Notes: generated by a model not told the origin, from the sequence alone. Shown: positions 11,968-25,264, counted from the first letter of the stretch. The stretch: 64,000 nucleotides of DNA from Protopterus annectens (GCF_019279795.1 NC_056743.1:933153007-933217006), one strand, 5' to 3'. Numbers and translations are program-made.

Positions 11968-12233
11968 TTCAGGTACACACATTCACATTTACATGTTAAA
12001 ATTGCATGACAGATTTACAATGATATACTGAAATACTTAGTTTGACAGATGATGTCAGCAACCCACATTTTGTAGCAATGTTTCAAAAATGATTTACCCA
12101 GCTAATGTTCTATGATGAAGGAGTATTCATATAGGTCTTTTGTTATGTGTGCTTATTCAGAATTTGTATAGCCCTCACCACATCTATCTTACATAGCAAT
12201 GTGTTTTTTTGTTTCAGTTCTTGTAGTACTCAC

Positions 12234-12398
12234 AGCTGCTAGCATTCCTGCTGCCAAGGAACATCCAATTGCCATGCTACCTGGTTCTCCCACCTCACGA
12301 CGCCTGTGCTCTTCAACAGCAAATATAGTGAAAACCAGCTGAAAGGTGGAGACAATCTCCATGCTCAGTGCCTGTCCAGCATTGCCATCATTGTTAAT
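12234..12398 (-). CDS. Aquaporin exon with helices 4-5
   Basis: This 165-base exon (55 codons) lies between a tttatag acceptor and the donor gtgagt, both phase 0. Human AQP2 has a second coding exon of 165 bases, as I recall it. The translation contains NAGQALSMEIVSTFQLVFTI, then FAVEEHRRREVGEPGSMAIG, then CSLAAGMLAA. It aligns with the AQP1/AQP2 segment running from GQ..(G/T)VEL to SVALGHLL, covering helix 4, loop D and helix 5. The conserved helix-5 His of the selectivity filter is Met here (AAGM). It continues the exon at 18,037-18,390 across a 5.6-kb intron. The following exon, with the second NPA, should lie at lower coordinates; I did not find it. Confidence 0.9.
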
Positions 12399-12709
12399 CT
12401 ATAAATACAAAGGAAACAACATCAGGGTCTCACATTTAACTTTCTACAGTCTGTTTTCTGCCACATTTACCTTCCTATCCAAATTTTTTAAATTCTTTGC
12501 TTCATGTATTTGTTTATTTCTTTATTTGCATTGTCCCATCACTACTTTCTTGGCTGAAAATCTTTGACAACTTAATGTCCCCAACTGGCACCACTGTTAT
12601 GCATTGTATTCTTTTGGAGCTCTTCTTACCCCATTTTCCACAGAAACCTTCATGCCTTCACACTGGATACACCTTATCCTGTGAGGAAGTTTAACTTGTA
12701 GGTGTTCCT

Positions 12710-12995
12710 TTCAAGGTCCAGGAGGAAGGGGACAACAGAAGTTTGTTTGACCTAGATCTGGCAAGCAATAGTTATTCTATATTAACAGCTGTTATTTAAC
12801 CACTTAGCCACTCAAGGAAGCCTGTCTGCTGGTGCATAAGTAATGTTTAGTCTGTGACATCTTTAGGAACGGGATTAGCTGATATTTTGATCTGGAGAGC
12901 AGCAGTTATTTTAAATCAAGAACTATTAGTTAGCCACTTGGGGAAGATGTTTGTTGGTGCATAGGTAAAGTCCAGACAGGGACATCTTCAAGAAA
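12710..12995. repeat. Diverged tandem duplication of about 125 bp
   Basis: Two neighbouring segments share gatctgg...cagcagttatt, then agccact(c/t)...gg, then ttggtgcata and gacatctt. They read as an old direct duplication of non-coding DNA. Confidence 0.5.
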
Positions 12996-13637
12996 CAAAT
13001 GTGCATCTGCAGCTGATTGCAAAATATCTGCGTCTGGTAATCCACCCCCCTCAAAAAAATACTGAATGCATACTTTTGCTCTGGTCTGCAACAGAGGCCA
13101 CCTAACTACCAGGGCAGGTCTTTGCCTTCCACTGAAGAAAAGACAGCTGGTATGTGTGTTCCTTTCCAGTTTAATCAGCACTCTCCTGATCAGAGTGCAT
13201 TCTGGAACTTCGGTCAGTCTTCCTGAATTTATCAAAGCTGAGTTTGTTAAGTGCCAACTCAAGAAACTGAGTTTGATGAAAACTTAGCTCATTGAAAAGT
13301 ACAGGCTTAAGATGCCAAAAAGAAAATATGATTCTTAGGAAGTATTTTTATAGGGTCCAAGTCTCCCTCAAATCCCATATTGCAGGCTTTAATGCTATAC
13401 CTCATTAATTCATTCACCAAATCTAACATAATGCAGCTTAGAGAAAAATTGAATATCTGCTGCTGTGCTACCTCAGAGATTATACAATTAAGTAAAGGAC
13501 TGAAAGGGTTAAGCCTCTCAAATGGAATTTCAGGAGAGCTTATACCTGATAAGAACAAAATATTGTTGTTTTATTTTGCAATGTTTATTATTATTTCTTT
13601 GGCTATTTGCACTGGTAAAATATATAAGTATAGCTTT

Positions 13638-13955
13638 CATACCGTTTAACTGCACAGATTTTCGCAGAATGTCCAGCTTTTTCCTCATATTTTTGTCCGT
13701 TTTTCATAAAATTGTGCTTTTTCTGGCAAATTAGTAGCAAATCATTAAAGACTGAAGTTAGAAAATAATGACAGACAATTGAATTTCAGACTTCATACCC
13801 TTCAGAAAATTCATGCTAATGCAAAACCTGTTATTCTATCAACTTTCTAAGTTTGTAAGAGCAATATTTAAAAAATGTCGCTATTTTTGGGCCTTTGTCC
13901 TACTTTTACTTAAGGCTTTATCCAGATTTCTTGCTCTAAGAGGTTGAGAGGTACC
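13638..13955 (+). mobile_element. hAT-like MITE, CATACC family (copy 2)
   Basis: The sequence runs from cataccgtttaactgcacag to gaggttgagaggtacc, with over 80 percent apparent match to the copy at 14,246. Flanking octamers atagcttt and ggagcttt match at 6 of 8 positions. Confidence 0.7.
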
Positions 13956-14245
13956 GGAGCTTTTTTTCTTTTGATGAAGCTTGCAGTTAATGGATTTCCA
14001 CAAAACACGTTCATTAAGTTAATAGTCAATGAACTCAGTTTCATCAAGGTCAGGTAGATACATCAGGGTTTGTGTCGTCGCAGATGCTTTGGGCTGTACT
14101 CTGGGCTAAGTCTTTTTCTTAAAATTAAAAAAAAATGAATTTTGTCATTCACACATAAAATATATTTATAACATAGTTTTGCAGAAACTATGTAAGTATC
14201 CATGCTATGTAACATTTTAGTCGCCTAATTTGTATATGTTTGGCT

Positions 14246-14562
14246 CATACCTCTCAACTATACAGATTTTCACAGAATGACCATATTTTTGCCTCATGTT
14301 CTTGGACTGTTTTTCATAAAATTGCGTTTTTCTAGCAAATTTGTGCTAAGTCATTAAAGACTGAAGTTAGAAAATAATGACAGACATTTGATTTTCAGAC
14401 TTCATATCCTTTAGAAAATTCATGCTAATGCACAACCTCTTATTCTAGCAACTTTCTAAGTTTGTAAAAGCAATATTTAAAAATTGCCCAATTTCTGGGG
14501 CCTTTTTACCATTTTATTTACGGCTTTGTCCAGATTTCTTGCTCTAAAAGTTGAAAGGTGTG
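14246..14562 (+). mobile_element. hAT-like MITE, CATACC family (copy 3)
   Basis: Starts catacctctcaactatacag and ends aaaagttgaaaggtgtg. Flanking octamers gtttggct and gtttggtt match at 7 of 8 positions, as expected for an aged hAT target duplication. Confidence 0.75.
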
Positions 14563-15035
14563 GTTTGGTTATATTATATTTTGATTGCAAGATGTATGTT
14601 ATTGATGTGTACAATTAAAGTCATATTTAGCATGAAGTAAACCACAGTTCTGCAACTGTGTCACATGATTTCAGGATTTGCAAGTGGTGTGAATTTGCAG
14701 TGCTTGAGATCTGCTTATAGGGACAGTCCCTCTTCTACAATATATACATTTGCGAGAATGAATGGTTAAGAGGGTACTAGTTCATTCCTTCAAAGTATTG
14801 GTTAAACATACAGCAGCTCTAAGCCCAGCTCTGTGGTTCAGAGAGATAAATGGCCTTGATTAGTGGCTCGGATGCAGGAATAAATGGGCAAGGGAGGGTA
14901 GGATAATTGACAATACTGGTTCACCTAATGTGTACACAGGTACTGGTGGTCCATTGGCTATTTCACTGCATTCAAGCAGATGCTTGCAGGCAGAACAGCT
15001 GCAACTAGAGTTGTGGGTCTGGCAAATCAATCTTT

Positions 15036-15700
15036 TGGTAGTCCTCCACATCATGTGGATTAGAGCCCTCACTGCTAGTCCTCCTCATCATGTGGATTAT
15101 AGCCCTCATTGGTAGTCTTCCTCATCATGTGGATTGGAGCCCTCACTGGTAGTCCTCATCATGTGGATTAGAGCCCTCATTGGTAGTCCTCCTCATCATG
15201 TGGATTAGAGCCCTCATTGGTGTTCCTCCTCATCATGTGGATTAGAGCCCTCATTGGTAGTCCTCCTCATCATGTGGATTAGAGCCCTCATTGGTAGTCC
15301 TCCTCATCATGTGGATTAGAGCCCTCATTGGTAGTCCTCCTCATCATGTGGATTAGAGCCCTCATTGGTAGTCCTCCTCATCATGTGGATTAGAACCCTC
15401 ATTGGAAGTCTTCCTCATCGTGTGGATTAGAGCCCTCATTGGTAGTCCTCCTCATCATGTGGATTAGAGCCCTCATTGGTAGTCCTCCTCATCATGTGGA
15501 TTAGAGCCCTCATTGGTAGTCCTCCTCATCATGTGGATTAGAGCCCTCATTGGTAGTCCTCCTCATCATGTGGATTAGAGCCCTCATTGGTAGTCCTCCT
15601 CATCATGTGGATTAGAACCCTCATTGGAAGTCTTCCTCATCATGTGGATTAGAACCCTCATTGGAAGTCTTCCTCATCGTGTGGATTAGAGCCTTCATAT
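15036..15700. repeat. 37-bp minisatellite, about 18 copies
   Basis: Unit: catcatgtggattagagccc plus tcattggtagtcctcct. Variant units with gaaccctcattggaagtctt occur at about 15,392, 15,614 and 15,652. The identical variant ending tcctcatcg recurs at a distance of 259 bases, which is seven units, so a block of seven units was copied. Confidence 0.97.
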
Positions 15701-16734
15701 TCAAGGGAGCATAGCAGGTCCTCACAGTGACCCAGGTGCTTATATTAGCCACCAAGGACTGGGGTTAGGGCCCAATAGAAAAAAACCTGATGACTGTGTA
15801 ATGATGGCCTTTGTGATCAACTCTCAGCTAATGGGCAACAAGTGGGATGACTGATCATGGAGGGTTGATGGGTAGCATGCAAAAGTATAAAAAAGTACAA
15901 CTCTTAACAGGGTTATACTAGGTCAGGGACTGTGATATTATCATATCTGATCCCTTTAACATACCTTTTACATATTTAAAGAATGCATATTTATCTATTT
16001 AAGTCAGCAGCCATCAGCATCTATAATTTACCAGAGTAATACAAGGTCCTGTACTTCATACTGGTCAGTGGGAAGTCATGCTGATGGAGTGTGACCAGCA
16101 GCCTACCTAAGCTAGAAGATGCAGGAGTCCCTAGCTTCAAGACACTGGGTTTTGAATGCTTGAGACTTGAAAGCTTGTAGAATACAACCCTGGTAGAAAA
16201 ACATGTTTATTGTAAAAAATGATAGACCAAAATCTTGTGATCACAAATTTGAACTATGTACACTAGCTAATATTAAATAGCATTAGGAATAAATAACACA
16301 TGAAAAATAATAGTGGGGAATGGTGGGTGGGCCCATATATTTTTATGATGACTCATCATTCAAAGATCTTCACAAGGATTCAGAGAATTCCTCTCTGCTC
16401 ATACTAATTGTCCAACATGGTGGGAAATTCTTATTCACAGACTGTGAAGCACCACATTAGTGTCTCATTACCATGTCCCTAAATAGAACACTGTACTGTT
16501 AGACCTGACTGGATTAGTGATGTGTCTGTTAGCAAAGGTATCCCTTACATGCGCACACAAATGTATACACAAACACACATATTCAGACACTCATGCACAC
16601 ATACTGGCACAAACATTCACTCATTCTCTCTCACACATACATGCACATACAAACGCACACACGCATGCACTACACACACTATACACCCACTCAACTGACA
16701 CATGTACATTCAGACTGTCATGCACACATAATCT

Positions 16735-16736
<2 letters not shown>
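15701..16736. other. No gene seen (intronic)
   Basis: Unique-looking AT-rich sequence. Loose CA-rich lead-in from about 16,550. Confidence 0.6.

Positions 16737-16814
<78 letters not shown>
16737..16814. repeat. (CA)n microsatellite
   Basis: Pure CA tract preceded by 180 bases of degenerate CA/CATA units. Confidence 0.98.
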
Positions 16815-16816
<2 letters not shown>

Positions 16817-18036
16817 GAACTTAAGAATGACTGGAGGTGGATTGTGATCAGCAGGCAGGGAGACAAAATGCACCCAAAATGACCCTCAAATCCATTCTGA
16901 AGAGCACCTGCTAGAGAAGAGCTTTAAGGTGACCTCTTATATATCTGGCTATTGTAGATTTGGATGCTCAGACCCTATGGCTGACATTCTTACTAGGAGA
17001 AGACAACAGGGTTTATGAGAAAGTGACAGTCAGTGCTGAAACTGTAAACTGCAAGGAACAGCTAAGCATCAGGAAATCTTAAAGATTGGAATCCTGATCC
17101 CTTGTTTTTTGCTTGCCTGCCTTATACAGGGAATTCTTCCTCTGGTAATTTTCTGAATGATGCTTTGAGTGGTGTTTTTTTTCTCTTGTCTTCTACCTGT
17201 CTCATCTCAGAAAGCAGTGGACAGTAAGAATACTACCTAAACCCAAGTACAGAAGGTGTTGGCATATGCCACATGAGAATACAGTGTTTCTGCAGATATA
17301 GGTGTTGAGATTTTTTTTATTACATGTACAAACAGGCTACTGGTTGAGTGGTACTAACATGGTTAACAAAGCGTAACTAAATAAATAAATAATACAATTC
17401 ATTCCTCAGAAGTCCTATTGAAGTAGTACTCAACCAAACTTGTAAACTAAATTTAATAAATTGCACTTATTTAACACCTAGAATGGTAATTTAAACTTGG
17501 TTCTTGAAAATGTACAGGTTTTTTGGAAAGGGGATTCTAAGCAGAGCTGACAGTTGACTTCAAAAAGTAAGTATAAGGTAAATATTTCACTAGTTTATGT
17601 GCATTCTAATAAAAGCTCTCTTTGATAGATCCAAATCAGTCATCTAGAAAAGTAGACTACAAGACAATGGGATACTCCGAGGGATAACCTGTTACCATTA
17701 ACAATATATACCTAGAGTTGCACTGAGGAAAAAAGCTAAGAAATCAATACTATATAAAAAACGATCCAGTGAAATATCACAGTGAAGAGGTTCATTTGTC
17801 AGTATACTGAGTAAGGTGCGAAGAGTATATTCATAATGCACTGCTCCAAAAGCTACTTCAGTAAAGGACTGAAGTGCAGTTACCCAAAGTCACAGACAAA
17901 CACAAGGGGAAAGAGTGCAGAAAAAATATTGTAAAAAATATTTTCTTTTCCATTATGTTGACACACTTTCTTTTTAGACTTCAACATGCAAAGAGGAATA
18001 AAAACCAGAATAGTGAGTTAAGTTAATGGCACTCAC
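16815..18036. other. No gene seen (intron 2 flank)
   Basis: No exon, repeat family or conserved motif was recognised up to the aquaporin donor site. Confidence 0.6.
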
Positions 18037-18390
18037 CCTACTGACTAGTTGTCCTGCTGTGCTTTTGTTAGGGAGCAATAGGAATAATATGCCAGTTGCC
18101 ATAATGGCTCCCAAGCACTGTGCGACAATGTGCGAAATGCAGTACAGAAAGTCCAGTTTTCGGGTACAGAGAAATGCAAGGGTTATAGCTGGATTTATCT
18201 GGGCCCCACTGATCTCTCCAAAGCAGTGATTAAGGCTGACAGCTGAGAATCCTGCAGCTAGTGCTATCTGTAAAATGGCAGTGGGTCCTTCTTGACCAGG
18301 GGATGAAGCCCCTAACACCACTAAGATAAAGATTAAAGTGCCAGTGATTTCTGCCATTACAGACCGCCAGAAGTTTCGGCTTTGGAGTTC
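18037..18390 (-). CDS. Aquaporin exon with the first NPA motif (helices 1-3)
   Basis: This 354-base exon (118 codons) sits between a polypyrimidine acceptor (ttctcttgcag) and the donor gtgagt, both phase 0. The product is a major intrinsic protein channel of the plasma or vesicle membrane. Helix 1 is about exon residues 9-27 (VMAEITGTLIFILVVLG), helix 2 about 38-56, then the half-helix loop GEISGAQINPAIT with the NPA box (codons 18,187-18,195), then helix 3 with IVAQCLGAIMATGILFLL. The layout matches the first full exon of classical aquaporins (AQP0/1/2/4/5 type). The usual His of loop B (GAHINPA) is Gln. The helix-2 selectivity-filter position, Phe in AQP1, is Ala (LAAGFS). AQP14/15-like membership is possible but not proven. 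Confidence 0.93.
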
Positions 18391-19746
18391 CTGCAAGAGA
18401 ATAAATAAAGAGTAAGTCTGTTGTACAAAGTTAAATTATTTTTAAAATAAAGTAATGCACTATTTCATAGGAAAGAGAAACTTTAAACTGTTTTAATGCA
18501 AGGAAGCTATGAGCAGGCTGTGTTCCTGAATAAATAAGTGTATTTCCTTTTGTACTGCATTAATGGGAACAAATTATCATGAGTCTAAACACTGTGTCCT
18601 ACAGTTGAGTTAGCACAGAATTAATTTGTTTATATTGTTTTTTATGAGAACATGTTGACTTTGTACTATATGAGTCATACATTTTGATAAATATAACTGT
18701 CATATCAATTTCATAAGGTATGCCACTGTACAAGTTGGATATAGTACATATGTCATCCTGCTGGTCTCAGCTGAATGAACATTGAGCCCAGGCAATGAAT
18801 ATTATGTACCAAGTCTGTTAACTGTAGCTCTGCAGTGTTTACTGTGCTGTATAGTTCAGCAAATAAAGGCCAAACAGCTGTGTGAATTGCGACTCTAAGA
18901 TTACTGTCACTATATCTTATGTTGCTTTGCAGACATTACTGAAAGAATGTGTTGTTTTTACTTACACTACACATGATGTCTTATAATGATTGTTGTTAAA
19001 TGAGCATTGTTTTATCTGCAAAGTGCCTTCTAGTTAGCTTACTATCATTAAATATGTCTGATCTTGAAGTTTTTTTCCTTCATTTCCTGCTACCAGTTTT
19101 GTTTTCTGAAAGTAAAGTTTTTGAAATCGTTGATTATCAAAACTGGTCTGGAAGGTTGAATAAACATGAATAAATTTCACTCATGTACCGTCTTGTGTGC
19201 AGGATCATTAGCCTTAACCACCAATCCTCTTTTTAATTTACTAAGGAAGCCATCAGTATGAAAGGCAGCAATCATTATTTAGTTTTCTTAAGATAACGAA
19301 TCAGCTATTAGCCAAACAGAAAAGCAAAATTAAAGGGAATATCCATAACCTAATGCAAAGCATGCAAGAAAATGTCTGATCTAGGACATAAATCCACCCA
19401 CCCAGACGATTGTTATGTCTGTCCAATTAACTAACGCCAGCACTTCAGGAAGATGAATTGATTTGGCTTCTTTGGTGAGATCAAGGATAACATTGTGGTC
19501 TAAAGGTCAATCAGCCAAAGACTGACATGACACAGAGACACTCGGGCTTTGTGAGATAAATAGTGTAAACCAAATAAAGATATAAAAGTCCTTAGTACAA
19601 GTAGCACAATTTATGGGTTTAGAGGTGTAGACCATTTTTCATTACATGCTGATGAGTTGACATTTTTCAATCCCTCATTGCTTTAAGCCAAGGCATTTTC
19701 CAAAAGTGACCACTATTGAATCAATTATTATCATGAAGTAAAGCTG

Positions 19747-19748
<2 letters not shown>

Positions 19749-19799
<51 letters not shown>
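19749..19799. repeat. (AT)n microsatellite
   Basis: Pure AT tract of about 50 bases. The rest of 18,391-20,100 shows nothing recognisable. Confidence 0.97.
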
Positions 19800-19805
<6 letters not shown>

Positions 19806-20104
19806 TTTGTGTGTTCAATGTGATTGGTCTGAATTCTTAGCGTTTTGCCATTCAACCATGCATGCCAAAGTTAATGTAACACATTTTTATGTGTTCTGTT
19901 TACTGTCATGCATGTTTTTATGTATTTTTTCTCGTCATTATCTTCCAACCATTAGTCCTGCTCTAACCTAGTCAGGCTATTTGTTCCCCAGAGGATAAGC
20001 ACTGATCACAGGAGGCCATCTCCCAGGCAGCCATTACAGTTTTGAAGGGAAACTTCTTTAGGCACGGTAGTGAGAGTTTGCTGTGCAACTACTCTGCCTT
20101 AACA

Positions 20105-21150
<1,046 letters not shown>

Positions 21151-21158
21151 TCTCTTTG

Positions 21159-21812
21159 GGGTTCAGGCGCCTAGGCAGCAAGACATTTCCATGTGGTACA
21201 TTTGACTGGGGACACATGACTGAAGTGTTATTCAGCTGCAGAGAAATATGACTGTTTGCAAATTCCCTGTGGGCAAAGAAAAGTGCACACTGCCATGCTC
21301 ACAGCTTTAATAACAAAATGCACAGGAAGAAAACAATGTCCATGGTCCCCAAAGGAACATGAGACAGCAGACAATATGGTAGGCATCAGCAGCAGGCTGG
21401 CCAGAGGGCATGTCAGTAGCAGCAAGAATGCAGTGCACAATGGGCAGTGCCTTTATAATTGGACTGTGTGAACCACTAACCCCTTCACAGTGTCTAGGGA
21501 ACATTACCTAAAATGCATACTGGAGCATACATATGACTACAGTATTCTGCAGGATTTCCTCCATGCTGTAGCACACTTCTACATGTTGTAGTTACATAAG
21601 TATGTACTGTACACTGAGCACAACACTCATTACTCCTTCTGCCGCCGTGCATTTGGTTATTAAAGCTGTGAGCATGGCAGTGTGCACTTTTCTTTGCCCA
21701 TAGGGAATTTGCAAACAGCCATATTTCTCTGCAGCTGAATGTCACTTCAGCCATGTGTCCCCAGTCAAATGTACTACAGGGAAACGTCTTGCTGCCTAGA
21801 CACCTGAACCCC
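21159..21812. mobile_element. Foldback DNA element with terminal arms of about 175 bp
   Basis: The left arm (from gggttcaggcgcctaggcag to about 21,335) is the reverse complement of the right arm (about 21,630 to cctagacacctgaacccc). The spacer is about 300 bases without coding content. The octamer tctctttg flanks both sides (21,151-21,158 and 21,813-21,820), which fits an 8-bp target duplication. This is a non-autonomous element; hAT-like is possible from the duplication length only. Confidence 0.8.
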
Positions 21813-21820
21813 TCTCTTTG

Positions 21821-23097
21821 ATTACAAACAAACAAAAAAAGCTCCAGACTTTCTCTTTTTCTTTCTTAAGAGCTACTTCTTCTTCTATAACCTGAAGGCC
21901 AACATGCCTCCTTCTACTCCAAAGTTCAAAATGACTGCATTTCTTGCTAATATGCTTGTAACCACATCATCTAAGTTTGCATCAGCAAATCACTTACATT
22001 CTTGCATTTCCAGTACATACCACATATGTACCTGCTCTGCGTGTCATTCACACCATTGGCACTCCCCACTTTCACCTCTATTTTTCTGTCACCACCTTTC
22101 AAGTGTGAAGTGTTTCTGTTTCTGGAAGATTCATGTATGCAATCCCCCATGTAATAGATTCTTCTGTCTAGTATCAGACACTTGATTTTATCATCAAGTT
22201 CAAACACATTGGTCCTGTAGTCTCCTCTACCAAGGTCTGACGCATCACTTTAGCCTGAGCCAGCAGTATGATCACTGATCTGGCTTTATGAAGTCATATT
22301 CTAGCTAGTCAACCAAACTCCTTGATATTCTCAGAGCAGAAGGCAGACACTTTTCATGTCCCTTAAGAACATCCAGTCATCTGTCAATAAATTAAATGAC
22401 CACCTGAACCATAGCACCTAACTAGAATGCCCCTTATTTGTTGGGCTAAAAGATCCATCAACAAAATAAGTAGTATCTCACACAAAAGTTAAACTGGCCT
22501 TACACTCTTTCTTATATTAATGCTTTCTGATAGCTCTGCATTCACTGCAATCGCCACCCTTGCACTGCAAAATAAGACCCCAACCCCTTAAGTAAATGTC
22601 TGATTAGTTATGAGATGGGCTTAAAATTCAGCAGATCCTCCATATCTCCTTTAGCACTCCACTTGGTTAATCCAGGTGATCCCTCCCACCAAGTCCTTTT
22701 TGAAGCCTATCTTGCAGCATTTCCCCTTATTTATCCAGACCATTCTACACAAATCTGTAGGAAATTCTACAGGTTCTCTTCATCCTTTAAAGCACTGAAT
22801 CCCTGCAACAGTGTGTGGTTATACATTTGACATGTTTTGTACACGTTCTTCAACTAATGCAGCCACTCACTTTAGCACTGTCATAACCCTTTCCACTCTT
22901 TTGCACCATCCTGCTCAACCCATACCCAAACTACCCTTCGTATTTTGGCTTCTCCAATATAGCCAGTAGCACATTCAAGGGTGTGATCTTACCTTGCACC
23001 TCATTCTTTGTACATGTACATTCTCTAGTGCAATTTCCTCAGCTCCTGCTACAAAACCATCACCCCATCACTGTTCTATCGCTTTAATTCCATCATT
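21821..23097. other. No gene seen (intronic)
   Basis: No recognised feature. The sequence is C-rich on the plus strand, with short chance reading frames. Confidence 0.6.
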
Positions 23098-23905
23098 TTC
23101 ATAGGCTCATAGATAAGTACTAGGCTAGCTGTCTTCAAGTGTGATTTTAAGCATAGACACGTTCCTCCCTTCTTGTGCTTGAATGAACTTATCCCATTTG
23201 GTTATAAATTTGCCTTACATATCCCATGGTCGATAGTTTATATATTACTCTTAATGAGAGTAACTGGGATCATAGTATAGCATAGGTAATATGAGGGGGC
23301 ACAAGCATGGGATAAAGCAATTACAAACTGTCTCTGTCCATTATTAGTACAGGGGCAGTCCTGGGGCAATTTTCTGTTTCCTATCAATAGATCCAAGTTG
23401 TACTTGATTATGGACAGGGATGAACTTTGTTTTATGTGGCTGGGGAGTCTGTTCCAGAGCAGTGGTATCCTCTGCAATATATATTTTTCACTCCAGATTG
23501 TTCTGTTGATGTTAAAGAAAAGGTTAATATCCTTAGACTGAGTATTTCAGATGCTATTTGACTTGCTGATGTGCAGAACATCCATCAATATAGGGTCGGA
23601 GGATGTCTTATATGCCAGACACAGGTCACCTCTTAACAGTCTGGAAAATACAGAGTATAGTGACAAGGCTTTGAGTCGGTCAATGCAAGACATATTGTTT
23701 AGGTCTTGTATCCTTTTAGTAAGGTACCTCTGTGGGCATTCCAGTTGTTGCATGTGTCTGTGTGCAATTAGAAATAAATAAATTCTGTTTATGCAAGATA
23801 CATGGTATATATGTTCTATACAGGCACTTCTTCTCTCTGGATTTCATGCCAAAGTGGGCATTATATTCAATGACTGGCATAATGAGGGCTGAGTAAAAGG
23901 GACAA
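23098..23905 (-). mobile_element. CR1-like LINE 3' fragment
   Basis: Frames at 23,547-23,753 (QRYLTKRIQDLNNMSCIDRL, RLLRGDLCLAYK) and 23,238-23,477 (LLWNRLPSHIKQSSSLSIIK) match the C-terminal ORF2 of the better CR1 copies. The 3' end carries tcataggctcatag and ctaggcta, as in the other copies. Truncated at 5' and degenerate. Confidence 0.85.
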
Positions 23906-24735
23906 ATAGATACACAGATCTAAATACAATACCTTTGTTTATAAGGAGACAGATACACAGATCTAAATACAATCCCTTTGTTTATAAGGAGACAGATACA
24001 TAGATCTAAATACAATCCCTTTGTTTATAAGGAGACAAATAGATACACAGATCTAAATACAATCCCTTTGTCTATAAGGAGACAAATAGACACACAGATC
24101 TAAATACAATCCCTTTGTTTATAAGGAGACAAATAGATACATAGATCTAAATACAATCCCTTTGTTTACAAGGAGACAAATAGATACACAGATCCAAATA
24201 CAATCCCTTTGTTTATAAGGAGACAAATAGATACATAGATCCAAATACAATCCCTTTGTTTATAAGGAGACAAATAGATACATAGATCTAAATACAATCC
24301 TTTGTTTATAAGGAGACAAATAGATACACAGATCTAAATACAATCCCTTTGTTTATAAGGAGACAAATAGATACACAGATCTAAATACAATCCCTTTGTT
24401 TATAAGGAGACAAATAGATACATAGATCTAAATACAATCCCTTTGTTTACAAGGAGACAAATAGATACACAGATCCAAATACAATCCCTTTGTTTATAAG
24501 GAGACAAATAGATACATAGATCCAAATACAATCCCTTTGTTTATAAGGAGACAAATAGATACATAGATCTAAATACAATCCTTTGTTTATAAGGAGACAA
24601 ATAGATACACAGATCTAAATACAATCCCTTTGTTTATAAGGAGACAAATAGATACACAGATCTAAATACAATCCCTTTGTTTATAAGGAGACAAATAGAT
24701 ACACAGATCTAAATTCAATCCCTTTGTTTATAAGC
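23906..24735. repeat. 47-bp minisatellite, about 17-18 copies
   Basis: Unit: ggagacaaatagatacacag, then atctaaatacaatccctttg, then tttataa. Variants include cacag/catag, tctaaa/tccaaa and tttata/tttaca. A one-base-shorter unit (aatcctttg) occurs at about 24,290 and again 281 bases later, which is six units minus one base. This indicates block amplification. It abuts the 5' end of the CR1 fragment on its left. Confidence 0.97.
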
Positions 24736-25009
24736 TGTGCAGTACAAAAAGGCATTCTTATAACAATGGACACATTTTGTTCAAAAGTTTCCATCCTATG
24801 TTCCCTCTCTGTCCATATCTAATTTGTTTTCAGCACCTCCTATACCATAATCTGTGTCTACTCTACCACTGATACTTTTCTTCCCTTCAAAGGTTCCAGG
24901 TTTGCCTCCTGTGAATAGAATACCCCTCCCCTATCCAGAAAAAAAGTGTGTGCATGTTTCTAATTAACCCTCTACTCAATATATCTCTAAAGTCAACTCC
25001 TCTCTCTCT

Positions 25010-25264
25010 GTAATAGGCCCCAAATCAGGGACAGATTTTTAACTATTGCTCTTATAAACATAAAAAATTGCTGGAAATGACAGGATTTGTGTTAACATGC
25101 ATTTTCTGAAGAATATGAAGTCTATAACTCAAATGTATGACATTATTTAGTGACTTCAATATTCAGAAATTTGCCAGGAAACTACAAATTTTGCATGGAT
25201 CAGACCAAAAATAGGAGGCAAAGATCTGGACATTTTGCAAAAATCTGGACAGTTAAGAGGTATG
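25010..25264 (-). mobile_element. hAT-like MITE, CATACC family (copy 4, left end missing)
   Basis: Aligns in reverse with copies 2 and 3 (gaagtctataactcaaatgt, caaaaatctggacagttaag) and ends aggtatg at 25,264. The left end has no clear CATACC terminus, so it is truncated or diverged. Confidence 0.65.

Larger units (their letters stand above)
12399..18036 (-). other. Aquaporin intron 2
   Basis: This is the intron between the two confident aquaporin exons, with a gtgagt donor and a tttatag acceptor. It holds two tandemly placed MITE copies, a 37-bp minisatellite and a (CA)n tract. No other coding signal was seen. Confidence 0.85.

Noticed and set aside
1..12233. Search for the aquaporin second-NPA exon
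   Set aside because: No NPAR(S/T)-like coding stretch with splice sites was found on the minus strand, so it is probably outside the window.
15036..15700. CRISPR-like or coding repeat array
   Set aside because: Head-to-tail 37-bp units without spacers. Frames across it are short and stop-rich.
23906..24735. CRISPR-like array
   Set aside because: The 47-bp units are contiguous with no unique spacers, and the genome is eukaryotic.
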